Positions 34,180-43,903 of a DNA stretch of 64,000 nt are shown here, in pieces. Every line of letters begins with the position of its first letter. The stretch's first letter is position 1. The translations under genes were made by a program, and so were the position numbers. Source of the stretch: Garcia nutans (Eukaryota > Streptophyta > Magnoliopsida > Malpighiales > Euphorbiaceae); contig CANTUV010000003.1 of assembly GCA_947685225.1 (NCBI GenBank), positions 7,076,001 to 7,140,000 on the forward strand, read 5' to 3'. The notes below the pieces were generated by a model, which saw only the letters and a program-made list of their open reading frames with translations, did no database searches and had not been told where the DNA came from.

Positions 34180-35432
34180 TTGGCTGTTAGGGAACTTCCT
34201 AAGGACTTAACTTATCAAGCAAAGAAGAAATTCTTTTCTGATTTAAAACATTACTTTTGGGAGGATCCCTTTTTATTTAGATTATGTAAGGATCACATGA
34301 TCCGACGATGTGTGGCATGGCCCGAAACAATGAACATTCTTAGTCAATGCCATGCTGGACCAGTTGGTGGTCATATGGGAGCCAATAGAACTGCTCAAAA
34401 GGTACTAGAATCAGGATTTTATTGGCCCACTTTGTTTAGGGATAGCTACGAATTTGTAAACTGCTGTGATCGATGCCAAAGGACTGGAAACTTTTCATCT
34501 CGTGATGAGATGCCCCAAAATGGGATTCTAGTTTGTGAAATCTTTGATGTATGGGGGATCGACTTTATGGGACCCTTTCCCAATTCCTTTGGTAACAAAT
34601 ACATCCTTGTAGCTATAGATTATGTATCTAAATGGCCTGAAGCCCAAGCCTTAGCAATTAATGATGCTAGGGTTGTGGTGAAATTTTTGAAGAAATTGTT
34701 TTCTCAATTTGGTACACCAAAAGCAATTATAAGTGATAGGGGTACTCACTTTTGTAACTTTCAGCTTGCAAAAGTTTTCAAAAGATTAGGAGTTACACAT
34801 AGGTTTGCTACTCCCTATCATCCCCAAACTAGTGGCCAAGTTGAGAACATGAATAGGGAGATTAAAAGAATTTGGAAAAAACTGTAGAGCGATCCCGAAA
34901 GGATTGGTCCGAGAAATTAGACAATGCTCTATGGGCCTTTAGGACTGCATTCAAAACTCCCTTGGGCACTACACCATTTAGGTTGGTATATGGAAAAACT
35001 TGCCATTTACCTGTTGAAATAGAACATAATGCATATTGGGCCATAAAACAGATTAACCTTGATCTAGCTTGTGCAGGTGAAAGGCAAAAATTACAGGTAA
35101 ACGAGTTAGACGAGTGGAGATTGCAAGCTTATGACAATGCGAAGATGTGTAAGGAACGTACCAAAAGATGGCATGATGCTCACATTAAGGAACGGAAAGA
35201 GTTTCAAGCAGGAGATCAGGTATTAATGTACAATTCAAGGCTTCGACTCTTTCCAGGTAAGTTGAAATCTCGATGGTCTGGTCCTTTTACTGTCAAGGAA
35301 GTTTTCCCCTACGGAGTGGTTGAAATAACCCACCCGGAAAAAGGTAATTTTAAAGTCAATGGACACAGGCTCAAATATTATTTTGGCGGGGAAATACAGG
35401 ACCTAAAGGAGGTTTTACACCTCCAAGACTAG
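34180..35432 (+). pseudogene. pol: Integrase and pol C-terminus, Athila
   Basis: Zinc-binding segment CHAGPVGGHMGANRT...CCDRCQ, then WGIDFMG (Asp 34561-34563), ISDRGTHF (Asp 34735-34737) and QVENMNREIK (Glu 34843-34845), with the expected D-x35-E. A one-base frameshift near 34875 leads into the frame with KLDNALWAFRTA, PFRLVYGK and a C-terminal SRWSGPFTV block, stop at 35430-35432. Among the Athila parts this is the best preserved. Confidence 0.9.
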
Positions 35433-35757
35433 GAACATCTACCCTGAATGTCCAACTAATACGACGTTAAAGAAGTGCTAGGTGGGAGGCAACCCACCAT
35501 TTTATTCATTCTTTAAATTTTATGTCTTTAATTTTTGTATTTTTGGTTTTTGAAAACAAAAAAAAATTTGGGGTTTCTTCTAAGCTCTCCCTTAGTTTAT
35601 GCATACTCACATTGAGGACAATGTGAAATTTTAAGTGTGGGGTGCATTTTATGTTTTGTGTTTTCATTTTTAATTGCATTTTGTGTTTTAAGTTATCCTT
35701 GTTTAGGTTTAGTTAATGTTTTTCTTGTTTTTCTTTGAATAAATCAATTTTGGAAAC
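35433..35757 (+). other. Athila 3' non-coding region, first part
   Basis: Non-coding, T-rich. It includes 'gctaggtgggaggcaaccca' (35479-35498) and 'caatgtgaaattttaagtg', which recur in Athila-type 3' regions as I remember them. No env-like frame. Confidence 0.6.
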
Positions 35758-35941
35758 AAGCCCGGATAAAGGAGGAGGGTTGCGGTAGGTTGGCGGCCAA
35801 TGTAAAAATTTTGCCAAACTTTTTATGGATCCTCGAAGCTATCATTATACCGTTGGGACGTTCTCACCTAGGCACGCGCTACATCGGCACCTGGGTGTAG
35901 TGTTAAATGAGTAAGGAGTTCCTTCACATCGACGCCTGGGT

Positions 35942-37275
35942 GTGGTGGAGTATGAGCAAAGGTTCCCATGCCATGGACGGGTATGGGTAAAGAAGTTAGT
36001 CTCGCCATATCAGCGCCCGGATGTGGTGTCAGACAGGAAAGGGCTACCGCATTATGGACGAATGCGGCTAAAGAAGCAAGTCCAAGGGATCCGATTAAGA
36101 TTAGGTAGTTGGAATATTGGCACTCTGACTGGGAAGTCTATAGAGCTTGTGGATACTTTGAAAAGAAGGAAGGTTAGTATTGCTTGTTTGCAGGAAACCT
36201 GGTGGAAGGGAAATAAAGCAAAAGAGATTGGTAACTCAGGATATAAGCTGTGGTATTGTGGCTTGGATAACAATAGGAATGGTGTGGGCATTATTATTGA
36301 GCCTACGCTTAAAGACAAGGTGGTGGAAGTGAAGTGAAAGGGAGACAGGATTATCTCTTTGAGGCTTGTTTTGGGAAATGACACTATTAATGTTATTAGT
36401 GCTTATGCTCCCCAAGTAGGTTTGGACGGAGCATCCAAGGTTCAGTTCTGGGAAGATATGGATGAAATCATGCAAGGTATTTCGGATAATCAGCAAATTT
36501 TCATTGGTGGGGACCTTAACGGGCATGTTGGTAAGGACAGTAATGGTTATGACAGGGTCCATGGGGGTTATGGTTTTGGCAACAGGAATGAGGAGGGAAA
36601 GAGCATTTTGGATTTTGCGGTGGCTTATGATCTAGTTCTAGCAAATACCTGCTTTGAAAAGAGGGGGTCACACTTGATTACCTTTAAGAGTGGACGAACC
36701 CAAAGTCAAATAGACTTCATACTTACTCGAAGACGAGACAAAAGTAAGCGTAAGGATTGCAAGGTCATTCCGGGTGAAGCATTGACGGCGCAACATCGTA
36801 TTGTGGTTTTAGATTTTAAGAATAAAAGTAGCTGGAGGAATGATAAGAAAGTATTGGAACCAAGGATAAGATGGTGGAAATTGAAAGACCTAGCTCAAGG
36901 TACCTTTAAGGAGGAGTTACTTAAGGAAGACATTTGGAACCTTGAGGCTAGTGCAGAGGACTTGTGGACAAAAATGGAAGGTGACATTAAGGAATCAGGT
37001 AGTAAATTGCTTGGGATCTCTAAAGGGGCAGGGCCTCGACCGCACGATGCATGGTGGTGGGATGAGGAGGTTCAAAAGGCTATTAAGGCTAAGAGGGAAT
37101 GGTATAAAAAGTTACCGAATGCGGTTAATAGCAAAGCCTTTGAGGAATATATGAGGGCTAAGAAAGAGGCAAAGAAGGCTGTTAGTGTAGCTCGTGGCAG
37201 AGCCTTAGAAGGGATTTATCAAAAGTTAGGTACTAAAGAGGAGATATGGGCATTTATAAGATTGCAAGGATGAGA
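35942..37275 (+). pseudogene. APE-type endonuclease half of the RTE ORF
   Basis: Endonuclease motifs in order: SWNIGTLTGK (Asn), LQETWW (Glu), SAYAPQVG (Tyr), GGDLNGHVG (Asp-x-Asn), QSQIDFILTRR (Asp) and TAQHRIVVLD (His). All appear intact. The enzyme nicks target DNA to start target-primed reverse transcription. One TGA at 36335-36337 (possibly from CGA) interrupts, and a frameshift near 37250 separates it from the RT half. The exact start codon is uncertain. Confidence 0.85.
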
Positions 37276-38928
37276 GAAAGGAAAAGCAGAGATTTAAGCC
37301 AAGTCAAATGTATAAAGGACGAAGATCAACGGGTGTTGACAGGAAATGTTGAGATTAAGGAGAGGTGGAAGGCTTATTTTGAGCAGTTATTCAACCCTGA
37401 ACATGAACAAGATTTTCAAGGTCTTCATGCAACAAATGGTTATATCAGCTGGTCTAGGAGGATCTTGCATAGTGAAGTAAGAGAAGCCTCGAAGTATATG
37501 AAAGTTGGTAAAGCTTATGGCCCGGATGGTATTCCTATAGAGGTTTGGAAGAACCTTGGAGAGGTAGGAGTTGCCTGGTTAACTAAACTCTTTAATGCTA
37601 TTGTGAAAGGACGTAAGATGCCGAATGCCTGGAGGAAGAGTATCCTGGTACCCATATATAAAAATAAGGGAGACATTCAATGTTGTACAAACTATCGGGG
37701 TATCAAAATTATGAGCCATACTATGAAATTATGGGAAAGGATTATTGAACACAGATTGAGGAAGCTTACAAGAGTTACGGAGAATCAGTTTGGGTTTATG
37801 CCAGGGAGATCTACCATGGAGGCTATTTCTCTTCTAAGAAGACTAATGGAATTGTATCAAGAGAAGAAGAAAGATCTCCACATGTTATTTATTGACTTGG
37901 AGAAAGCCTATGATAGAGTACCAAGAGAAGTGTTATGGTGGGTTTTGAAGAGGAAAGGAGTCAACGGAAAATATATCAACATCATCAAGGACATGTATGA
38001 GAATGCATCCACTAGTGTGAAAACACCTGGTGGAGACACTGAGGCTTTCCCCATTACTACCGGATTGCATCAAGGTTCGGCCATGAGTCCATATTTATTT
38101 ACCCTGGTTATGGACGAGCTAACCAGAAGCATACAAGACGATGTTCCTTGGTGTATGTTGTTTGCTGATGACATTATTTTAATTGATGAGACTAGTGCTA
38201 GTGTAAACCGTAAGTTGGAAGTGTGGAGAAAAACCCTCGAGGACAAGGGTTTTAAGTTAAGTAGGAGTAAAACGGAATATATGCACTATGAGTTTAGTCT
38301 AAGGAAGAAGCAGGAACATGAGGCTAAATTGGATGGAGTTTTGGTTCCTAAAACCAAGCAGTTCAAATATTTGGATTCGGTGTTCCAGAATGATCGCCGT
38401 ATAGATGAAGATGTGACTCACAGAATACAAGTAGGGTGGTTGAAGTGGAAGGGTGCGACTGGGGTTCTATGTGATAAGAAAATACCTCTGAAAGTAAAAG
38501 GTAAATTCTATAGGACGGTTGTTAGACCTGCGATGCTTTATGGTAGTGAGTGTTGGGCACCAACGGGACAACATTTGCATAAGATGAGTGTGGCAGAAAT
38601 GAGGATGCTAAGATGGATGTGTGGACATACTAGACTGGACAAAATTAAGAATGTTCATATTCGACAAAAAGTCCAAGTAGTGGATGTCAGAGATAAGGTG
38701 AGGGAAGGAAGACTTAGATGGTATGGGCATGTTTTAAGAAGACCTCCTAATGCTGCGGTGCGTAAGTGTGAGAATTTGTTGATTGAGGGGGCTAGAGGTT
38801 GTGGAAGACCTAGAACTGTGTGGAAGGAGGTGATAGCAAGAGACTTACGTGCCTTAGATCTTGATGCAGATTTGATTAATGACAGACTTGAATGGAGAGG
38901 TAAAATCCATGTCTTGGAAGGGGCCTAA
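37246..38928 (+). pseudogene. Reverse transcriptase half of the RTE ORF
   Basis: Open for 560 residues. RT blocks: GPDGIPIEVWK, LVPIYKNKGD, NYRGIKIMSHTMKLWERII, QFGFMPGRSTMEAI, FIDLEKAYDRVPRE, TTGLHQGSAMSPYLF and the catalytic FADD at 38161-38172. The C-terminal region has RWMCGHTRLDKI and RLRWYGHVLRRP, typical of RTE proteins. Stop at 38926-38928. The RT residues look intact, so only the upstream TGA and frameshift inactivate it. Confidence 0.9.
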
Positions 38929-39016
38929 GGCTGGAGTATCTTTTTTGGTGTCTTTTGAGCTTATTTTGTTGAGGATCCATACAGCCGACCCCAACTTGTT
39001 TGGGACTAAGGCTTAG

Positions 39017-39034
39017 TTGTTGTTGTTGTTGTTG
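39017..39034 (+). repeat. (TTG)6 tail of the RTE LINE
   Basis: Six TTG units end the LINE; Athila sequence resumes with aatttgataattgag. Confidence 0.9.
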
Positions 39035-40110
39035 AATTTGATAATTGAGTAGAATTGATACTTATTGTCAATTTTGTTGGTTTTTCCTTGCATTACCTTT
39101 AAACTAATGAGGAATTGAGCCATCAACTTATTATTCTTTGTGTGGGAAAACATCTTTGATTGATGACTTGCTAGAACTTGCTTTGATATACATTTTAAGA
39201 CTACATAAAAATTTCAATTTGGCATCAGGATGATTAAGGCAATTAGGTGAACCCACTTTGGCTTAAAAAGACCAACCCTAATTTTAACCTTAGTTAGCCA
39301 ATTTTAAGCCTATTTCGTTTTTCATTTTCTTTCTTTTTCACAACATCATTAGCTTGAACCTTGTTGTTTTAACTCTTACCCTTTCATTAGGTCAAGAGCA
39401 TTTTAAGAACATTTATGACCAAGTGTTGTGTTGAATTAAGTGTGGGGTTAAATTTAGTAGGTTTAAGATTGCAAAATCAAATATATATATATATATATAT
39501 ATCAAAATCAAAATCAAATAAAAAGAAGAATAATAAGAATAATTGTTGTTATTGTTGAAAGGGTTGGAATATGTTTTAGAAATAATCATTGCATGATGTA
39601 ATAAGTGAGTTCCCTTGAAAAATTTCTTAATATCAAGGGGTAGATGAGAGGAAGGTGTTTTGGGATCATTGGGTTATTTATATATGATCAATTACTTCAT
39701 TCTTGAAGTGCTCTTGAACTTAATGACTAAGCTCACATTTCCTAAATGCCATGCCTCTGCCTTAACCCCATTACAACCGAATAAAAGACCTTTTGATTGA
39801 TGCGTGATTGTAATTAAATGGTGGAGATTTGATAGATAAGCAAACCTATGGAAATAATCTTTCATTGATTGTTATGAGTGCAAACACCACCTTGATCAAA
39901 CACTTTCTAAGAGTTGGTGAGGGAGTGACAATGTAGGTTATGCATGGAAAGCCACTTAATTGCATTGGTATCGATTTTGTTTGATTTGATATTAATTGCG
40001 GATTTAAGGATAGGGAAGTCTTGATGCAATTTCATAACTCTTGAACTTGACAAAATTTTTGTGTTTAGTCTGTTTTGATTTTAGCCTTGCTTGGGGACAA
40101 GCAAGGAATT
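39035..40110 (+). other. Athila 3' non-coding region, second part
   Basis: About 1.1 kb with no coding sense on either strand. It contains an (AT)n microsatellite (39479-39502) and several 'aagtgtggggt' words, one at about 39439, which resemble the PPT and may be secondary purine tracts. It ends with the PPT at 40111. Confidence 0.7.
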
Positions 40111-40124
40111 AAGTGTGGGGTATT
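40111..40124 (+). other. Polypurine tract, Athila
   Basis: aagtgtggggtatt directly before the TGATAA start of the 3' LTR, the usual arrangement in Athila-type elements. Confidence 0.8.
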
Positions 40125-41793
40125 TGATAAGAGCATTTTTTATACTTGTTTTTAGTATGATTTCTTTGTGTTTTTAGTTAATGTTTCTTTTGATTTTGGT
40201 TTAAAGTTTGTTTTAAGTGTTTGTTTTAGGTTAAAGTGGAAAAACTCCCTTGGAGGATCAAAACAATGAAGAAAGAGCTTGAATTAAGCAAGACATGGCC
40301 AAGCCAAAACTAGCTTGTTTGTGTCCCTCAAAGAAGCTTCAAGACAGTAGCTAACACGGCCAGGTGACACGCCCAAGTCACTGGCCTTGTCTCACCTAAG
40401 GAGCAAAACAAAAGGAACCAAGCAAAGAACGAAAGAAAAGAAGCAGAGACTGACACAATCAAGGGACACGGCCAAGCCACTGGCCGTGTCCTTGGCCGTG
40501 TCACCCCTCACCACCAAAGAAAAGAAAGAAAAGAAAGAAAGAAAGAAAGAGCCAGTGAGGGACACGGCCAACTGGCTTGGCTGTGTCCCAAGAAAAATCA
40601 AGAGACACGGCCAAGCCACTCTTGGCTTGGCCGTGTCACCTCATGGAAAGCAAGAAAAAGCACAAGAGACATGTCGTGTCACCCTATAAAAGCATGATTC
40701 TTCTGCCCGAGTTTGAGGAACAAGTGGGGGATAACCAATTACTTTTGCCAAAAGAAATACAAAACAAATAGAATATGGGGAACAAGAGAGAGTGGTGTGA
40801 GCCGGTGTGAGTTGGAAGGCATAGGCTTGAGCTTTGGAGGGAAATAAAAAGAGAAGAAGAGGGAGTTTTTAGGGGGATTCTGGAGCTTGGAATGAAAAGG
40901 CTGGAACAAGGGAGAAGGAGCCAACAACTGAAGCAAAGAGGAGGGTTTTGAGCTGAGTTTGAAGAAGGAGATACATCTTGTACAAGCCCTAAACCAAGAA
41001 TCAAGGATTGAAGTGAAGAAATACAAATCATTCGCCATGGATTGTTTGGTTTCTTTTACTTATTTATCTTGCTCTGTTTTTCTAGTTTTGAACATGAACT
41101 AATTCCTTCTCTATCTAGATATTGATGAACCCTAACTTATTTGTATGAATTGAATAATTATATTTAGTTGAATCATTTGATTGAGTTATTTTATTCTTAT
41201 GATGCTTGATGTTATTTCCAATTGATATTAGCATGCTTATTAATTGGTTGCCATTTTCATATTATTGACTTGAGAAAGCTTGATATAAATTGAATACTCA
41301 TAAGGGTTGAGGATTGATTGGGGTACTAGAGATAGACCTACAAGATCCTTTGGTGTATATTTCCTTGTTCTTAATGCATGACCTATTTAATTGTGTTTGA
41401 GAAGAGATTCCGACACTCTACTTAGTAATTAGGGATTAATTCGCTCGAGAGAAGTTTTAGTCTAAGTTAGAGGAATGCCAACTCAATTCTATTAAATGAT
41501 TTAACTGAATTGATTGTTCATAAATATCATTGAGGCTAGGGGGATTCAATATCTGGATAGTATTATTATCATCAATCCTATTTGCATAACATTTAATTTT
41601 CCCTTACTTCCAATTATTAATTTAGTTGTTTTTAATTACAAAGCATCACACAACTATTAATTTGCTAAACAACGGTTAAGGTTTGAACTAGTACTTGGCC
41701 TTGTCCCCAGTGGAACGATAACTCACTCACTACTATATTACTTGGGCGACCCGTGCACTTGCGGTAATTGCTATAACATAGCGGCACACACCA
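40125..41793 (+). mobile_element. 3' LTR of Athila
   Basis: Begins TGATAAGAGC and ends near 41790-41793 in 'gcacacacca', after 'cgacccgtgcacttgcgg', a string common just before Athila LTR ends. About 1.67 kb. It holds hairpin-forming 'acacggcca' modules and a GAAA microsatellite. Open frames in it (40387-40689, 40684-41038) are by-products of low complexity. Tat2 LTR sequence follows directly. Confidence 0.82.
40352..40690. repeat. Inverted-repeat modules (gacacggccaag / cttggccgtgtc) in Athila LTR
   Basis: Four imperfect hairpin units, near 40352-40396, 40461-40511, 40558-40592 and 40601-40645, and a fifth half-unit at about 40669. Arms read gacacggccaagcc and ggcttggccgtgtc. They alternate with purine-rich spacers, including (GAAA)n at 40517-40549. 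Confidence 0.85.
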
Positions 41794-42736
41794 GTTTTTA
41801 GAAACAAAAAAGTATTTTTTTAGGGTTCTTAGAAATAGAAAGAAAAATCTAGGGTTTTAAGGTTTAAAAGAAATAAATTAGGGTTCTTGAGTTTTTAGGA
41901 GAAATAGAAGTAACGGTTTAAGATTTTTGGAAAGCAAAAGAAACGAATTAGGGTTTTTAAGGTATATAGAAACAGAAGAAACAAAAGAAACGAATTATTA
42001 CATATTCAAAAATTAAAGTTTTGTATGTGTATTAGCATTAATCAAAGAAACAAAGCTATGAATAGTTTATGATTAAGGATCAAACTTGCGTAGTTGGTTC
42101 CACCAAAAAGTTATTTTCTGGATGAACAAAGACAAAGGCAAGATGGCTACCTTTGATAGCTTGATTGCTTGTTTATTCCTCTCAAAAGTCCAATTGTTTT
42201 ACTGCCAAGTCCCTCGTTAATCTCCTAGTTTTTTTCCGATTGTCCTCGGTACAAAGTTCTCCAAAATTCCCGTCCCCTTTCTGTGTTGTTTTTAGTCTTA
42301 TTTATAGAAAATTTTGATGATTAATATTAATTGTTTAAGGAAATTATCATTAATTAGGAAAAGGAAACTGAAACCAAATAGAATTTGGTTTCGAAAAAAA
42401 TTGCGTCGGAAAAATTTCGCTGGCGAAAAAACTGCTGCAAAGGATTGCGAGCAAAATTGGGGCGCTGCGTGGAAAATTGCGTGCAAAACCATTTCGCCCG
42501 CAGGATTTTTCTGCGGGCGAAATGGCCTTGGCCATTTCGTCCAACCTTTTCGGCGATGAATTTTTTCATCACCGATTTTTATTTTTATTTTTATTTTTAT
42601 TTTTTTATTAATAATTTTTAAAAATTATAAAAAATAAATACTAAAATAAATATTTTTTAATTAAGATAATACAAAAATTATTTTGAACTAAATAAAATAT
42701 ATTAGACCAGACTGGGTAAAAAATTAAGGGTCTACA
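41794..42736 (-). mobile_element. Tat2 3' LTR, second fragment
   Basis: Matches 56366-57280 of the other Tat2 LTR and ends gggtctaca at 42736. On the minus strand this is the LTR start, TGTAGACCC. Confidence 0.9.
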
Positions 42737-42752
42737 GTTTGCCTCCTGCTTG
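42737..42752 (-). other. Polypurine tract, Tat2
   Basis: The minus strand reads CAAGCAGGAGGCAAAC, purine-rich and directly upstream of the TGTAGACCC LTR start. Confidence 0.7.
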
Positions 42753-42821
42753 AACGATCTGAGACTTTGGTAAAAGAGAGTGAAAAGCAATAAGACTTAA
42801 TTTTTGAGATGGTTGAGGTTT

Positions 42822-43470
42822 TGGGTTCTGGACCCGGTTCGAGTTATGGACTCAAGGATAATTTTAGGTTCTGGACCTAAGGGTAATTTTGGGTTCTGGA
42901 CCCGAACTAAGTTCTGGACTTAAAAGAAATTTTAGGTTCTGGACCTAGAGGTAATTTGGGTTCTGGACCAAAGCAAAGTTCTGGACTTAGAAGAGATTTT
43001 AGGTTTTGGACCTAGAGGTAATTTGGGTTCTGGACCCTAGCTAAGTTTTGGACTTAGAAGAGATTTTAGGTTCTGGACCCGAGCTAATTTTTTGACTTAT
43101 AAGAGATTTTAGGTTCTGGACCTAAGGATAATTTGGGTTCTGAACCAGAACTAAGTTCTGGACTTAGAAGAGATTTTAGGTTATGAACCTTAGGATAATT
43201 TGGGTTCTTGACCCAAGAAGAGATTTTAGGTTCTGGACCTAAGGATAATTTGGGTTCTGGACCCGAGCTAAGTTCTGGACTTAGAAGAGATTCTAGATTA
43301 TGGACCTAAGGATAATTTGGGTTCTGGACCCGAGCTAAGTTCTGGACTTAAAAGAGAGATTTTAGATTCTGGACCTAAAGATAATTTGGATTCTGGACCC
43401 GAGCTAAGTTCTAGACTTATAAGAGATTCTAGGTTCTGGACCTAAGGATAATTTGGGTTCTGGACCCGAG
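42822..43470. repeat. ~65-bp tandem array in the 3' UTR of Tat2
   Basis: About nine units built from 'gggttctggacc', 'ctaagttctggacttagaag' and 'agattttaggttctggacct', with drift and one short unit near 43202. It lies between the antisense PMD gene and the 3' LTR. Hypervariable 3' UTR arrays in Tat/Ogre elements are known as a source of plant satellite DNA. Confidence 0.9.
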
Positions 43471-43639
43471 TTGATAGAGATTTAATTATCTGCAAATAAA
43501 ATAATTTTAGTGAGTAGCATATAAATTTTGTTTGCAAAAAATTTAGTTAATTTTTATGCACATATCTTCTCCTTGCCCCGTGCGTGTAAAAATATTTATA
43601 TACACGCAAGTATTTGAATGATTAAATTAAATGATTGAA

Positions 43640-43811
43640 TTTACTATTTATTTACTGTGTAGTAACTGTTTATGCACCATTTACTATTTATAAATAGTAA
43701 CCTACTATTTTGTAAATAGTAATTTACTATTAAAATTAGCAATTTACTATTCATCAATAGTAAAATTTACTTTTTGAATTTTATTTTTTCATTGTCGTTC
43801 CTCTATATAAA
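43640..43811 (+). promoter_or_regulatory. Palindrome cluster and TATA-like box upstream of antisense gene 1 (Tat2)
   Basis: Several TTTACTATT / AATAGTAA inverted words: a perfect 20-bp palindrome at 43681-43700, related ones at about 43703-43723 and 43743-43764. A TATATAAA box follows at 43804-43811, 93 bp before the ATG at 43904. An 'acgcgtgt'-like inverted pair flanks 43582-43607 nearby. I infer a dedicated promoter for the PMD gene, read opposite to gag-pol. Confidence 0.55.
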
Positions 43812-43903
43812 CGAAAAAATTCCTTCATTTCATTCACAGCATAATCCTTAATTTCATCCATTACTATAATTCTTTCAAATTTAGCATATAGTTTTGAAAA
43901 AAA

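Larger units (their letters stand above)
35758..39034 (+). mobile_element. RTE-clade LINE (non-LTR retrotransposon)
   Basis: About 3.28 kb, inserted in the Athila 3' region. It starts near 'gcccggataaaggaggaggg' and ends 'tttgggactaaggcttag' followed by six TTG units (39017-39034). It encodes an APE endonuclease and an RT in one broken reading frame. The (TTG)n tail without poly(A), and the EN-RT order, are RTE traits. I could not define a target duplication. It looks full length with a short 5' UTR (35758-35941). Confidence 0.9.
20626..41793 (+). mobile_element. Athila-lineage Ty3/gypsy element, 5'-truncated, with two nested insertions
   Basis: Contains gag C-terminal part, protease, RT, RNase H, integrase, 3' non-coding region, PPT and 3' LTR. 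The 5' LTR, leader and gag N-terminus are absent. A complete Tekay splits the gag-protease region (21413-31726) and an RTE LINE splits the 3' region (35758-39034). Lineage evidence is the gag/PR sequence, the FMDD RT motif and the 'aagtgtgggg' PPT before a TGATAA LTR start. No env-like frame remains. Confidence 0.88.

Noticed and set aside
31727..35432. Endogenous pararetrovirus (caulimovirid) origin
   Set aside because: Integrase with a zinc segment and D-D-x35-E, plus a PPT and 3' LTR, show a Ty3/gypsy element; no movement or coat protein features are seen.
35740..39055. Target site duplication of the RTE LINE
   Set aside because: The flanks share only weak AT-rich similarity (aatttt/aatttg), not enough to call.
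35433..40124. Athila env-like gene
   Set aside because: Once the RTE LINE is removed the region is non-coding on both strands.
40384..41040. Several open frames of 60-115 codons in the Athila LTR
   Set aside because: They come from inverted-repeat and GAAA low-complexity sequence and lack conserved protein features.
42822..43470. CRISPR-like array
   Set aside because: There are no constant spacers, the unit drifts, and the setting is a plant retrotransposon 3' UTR.
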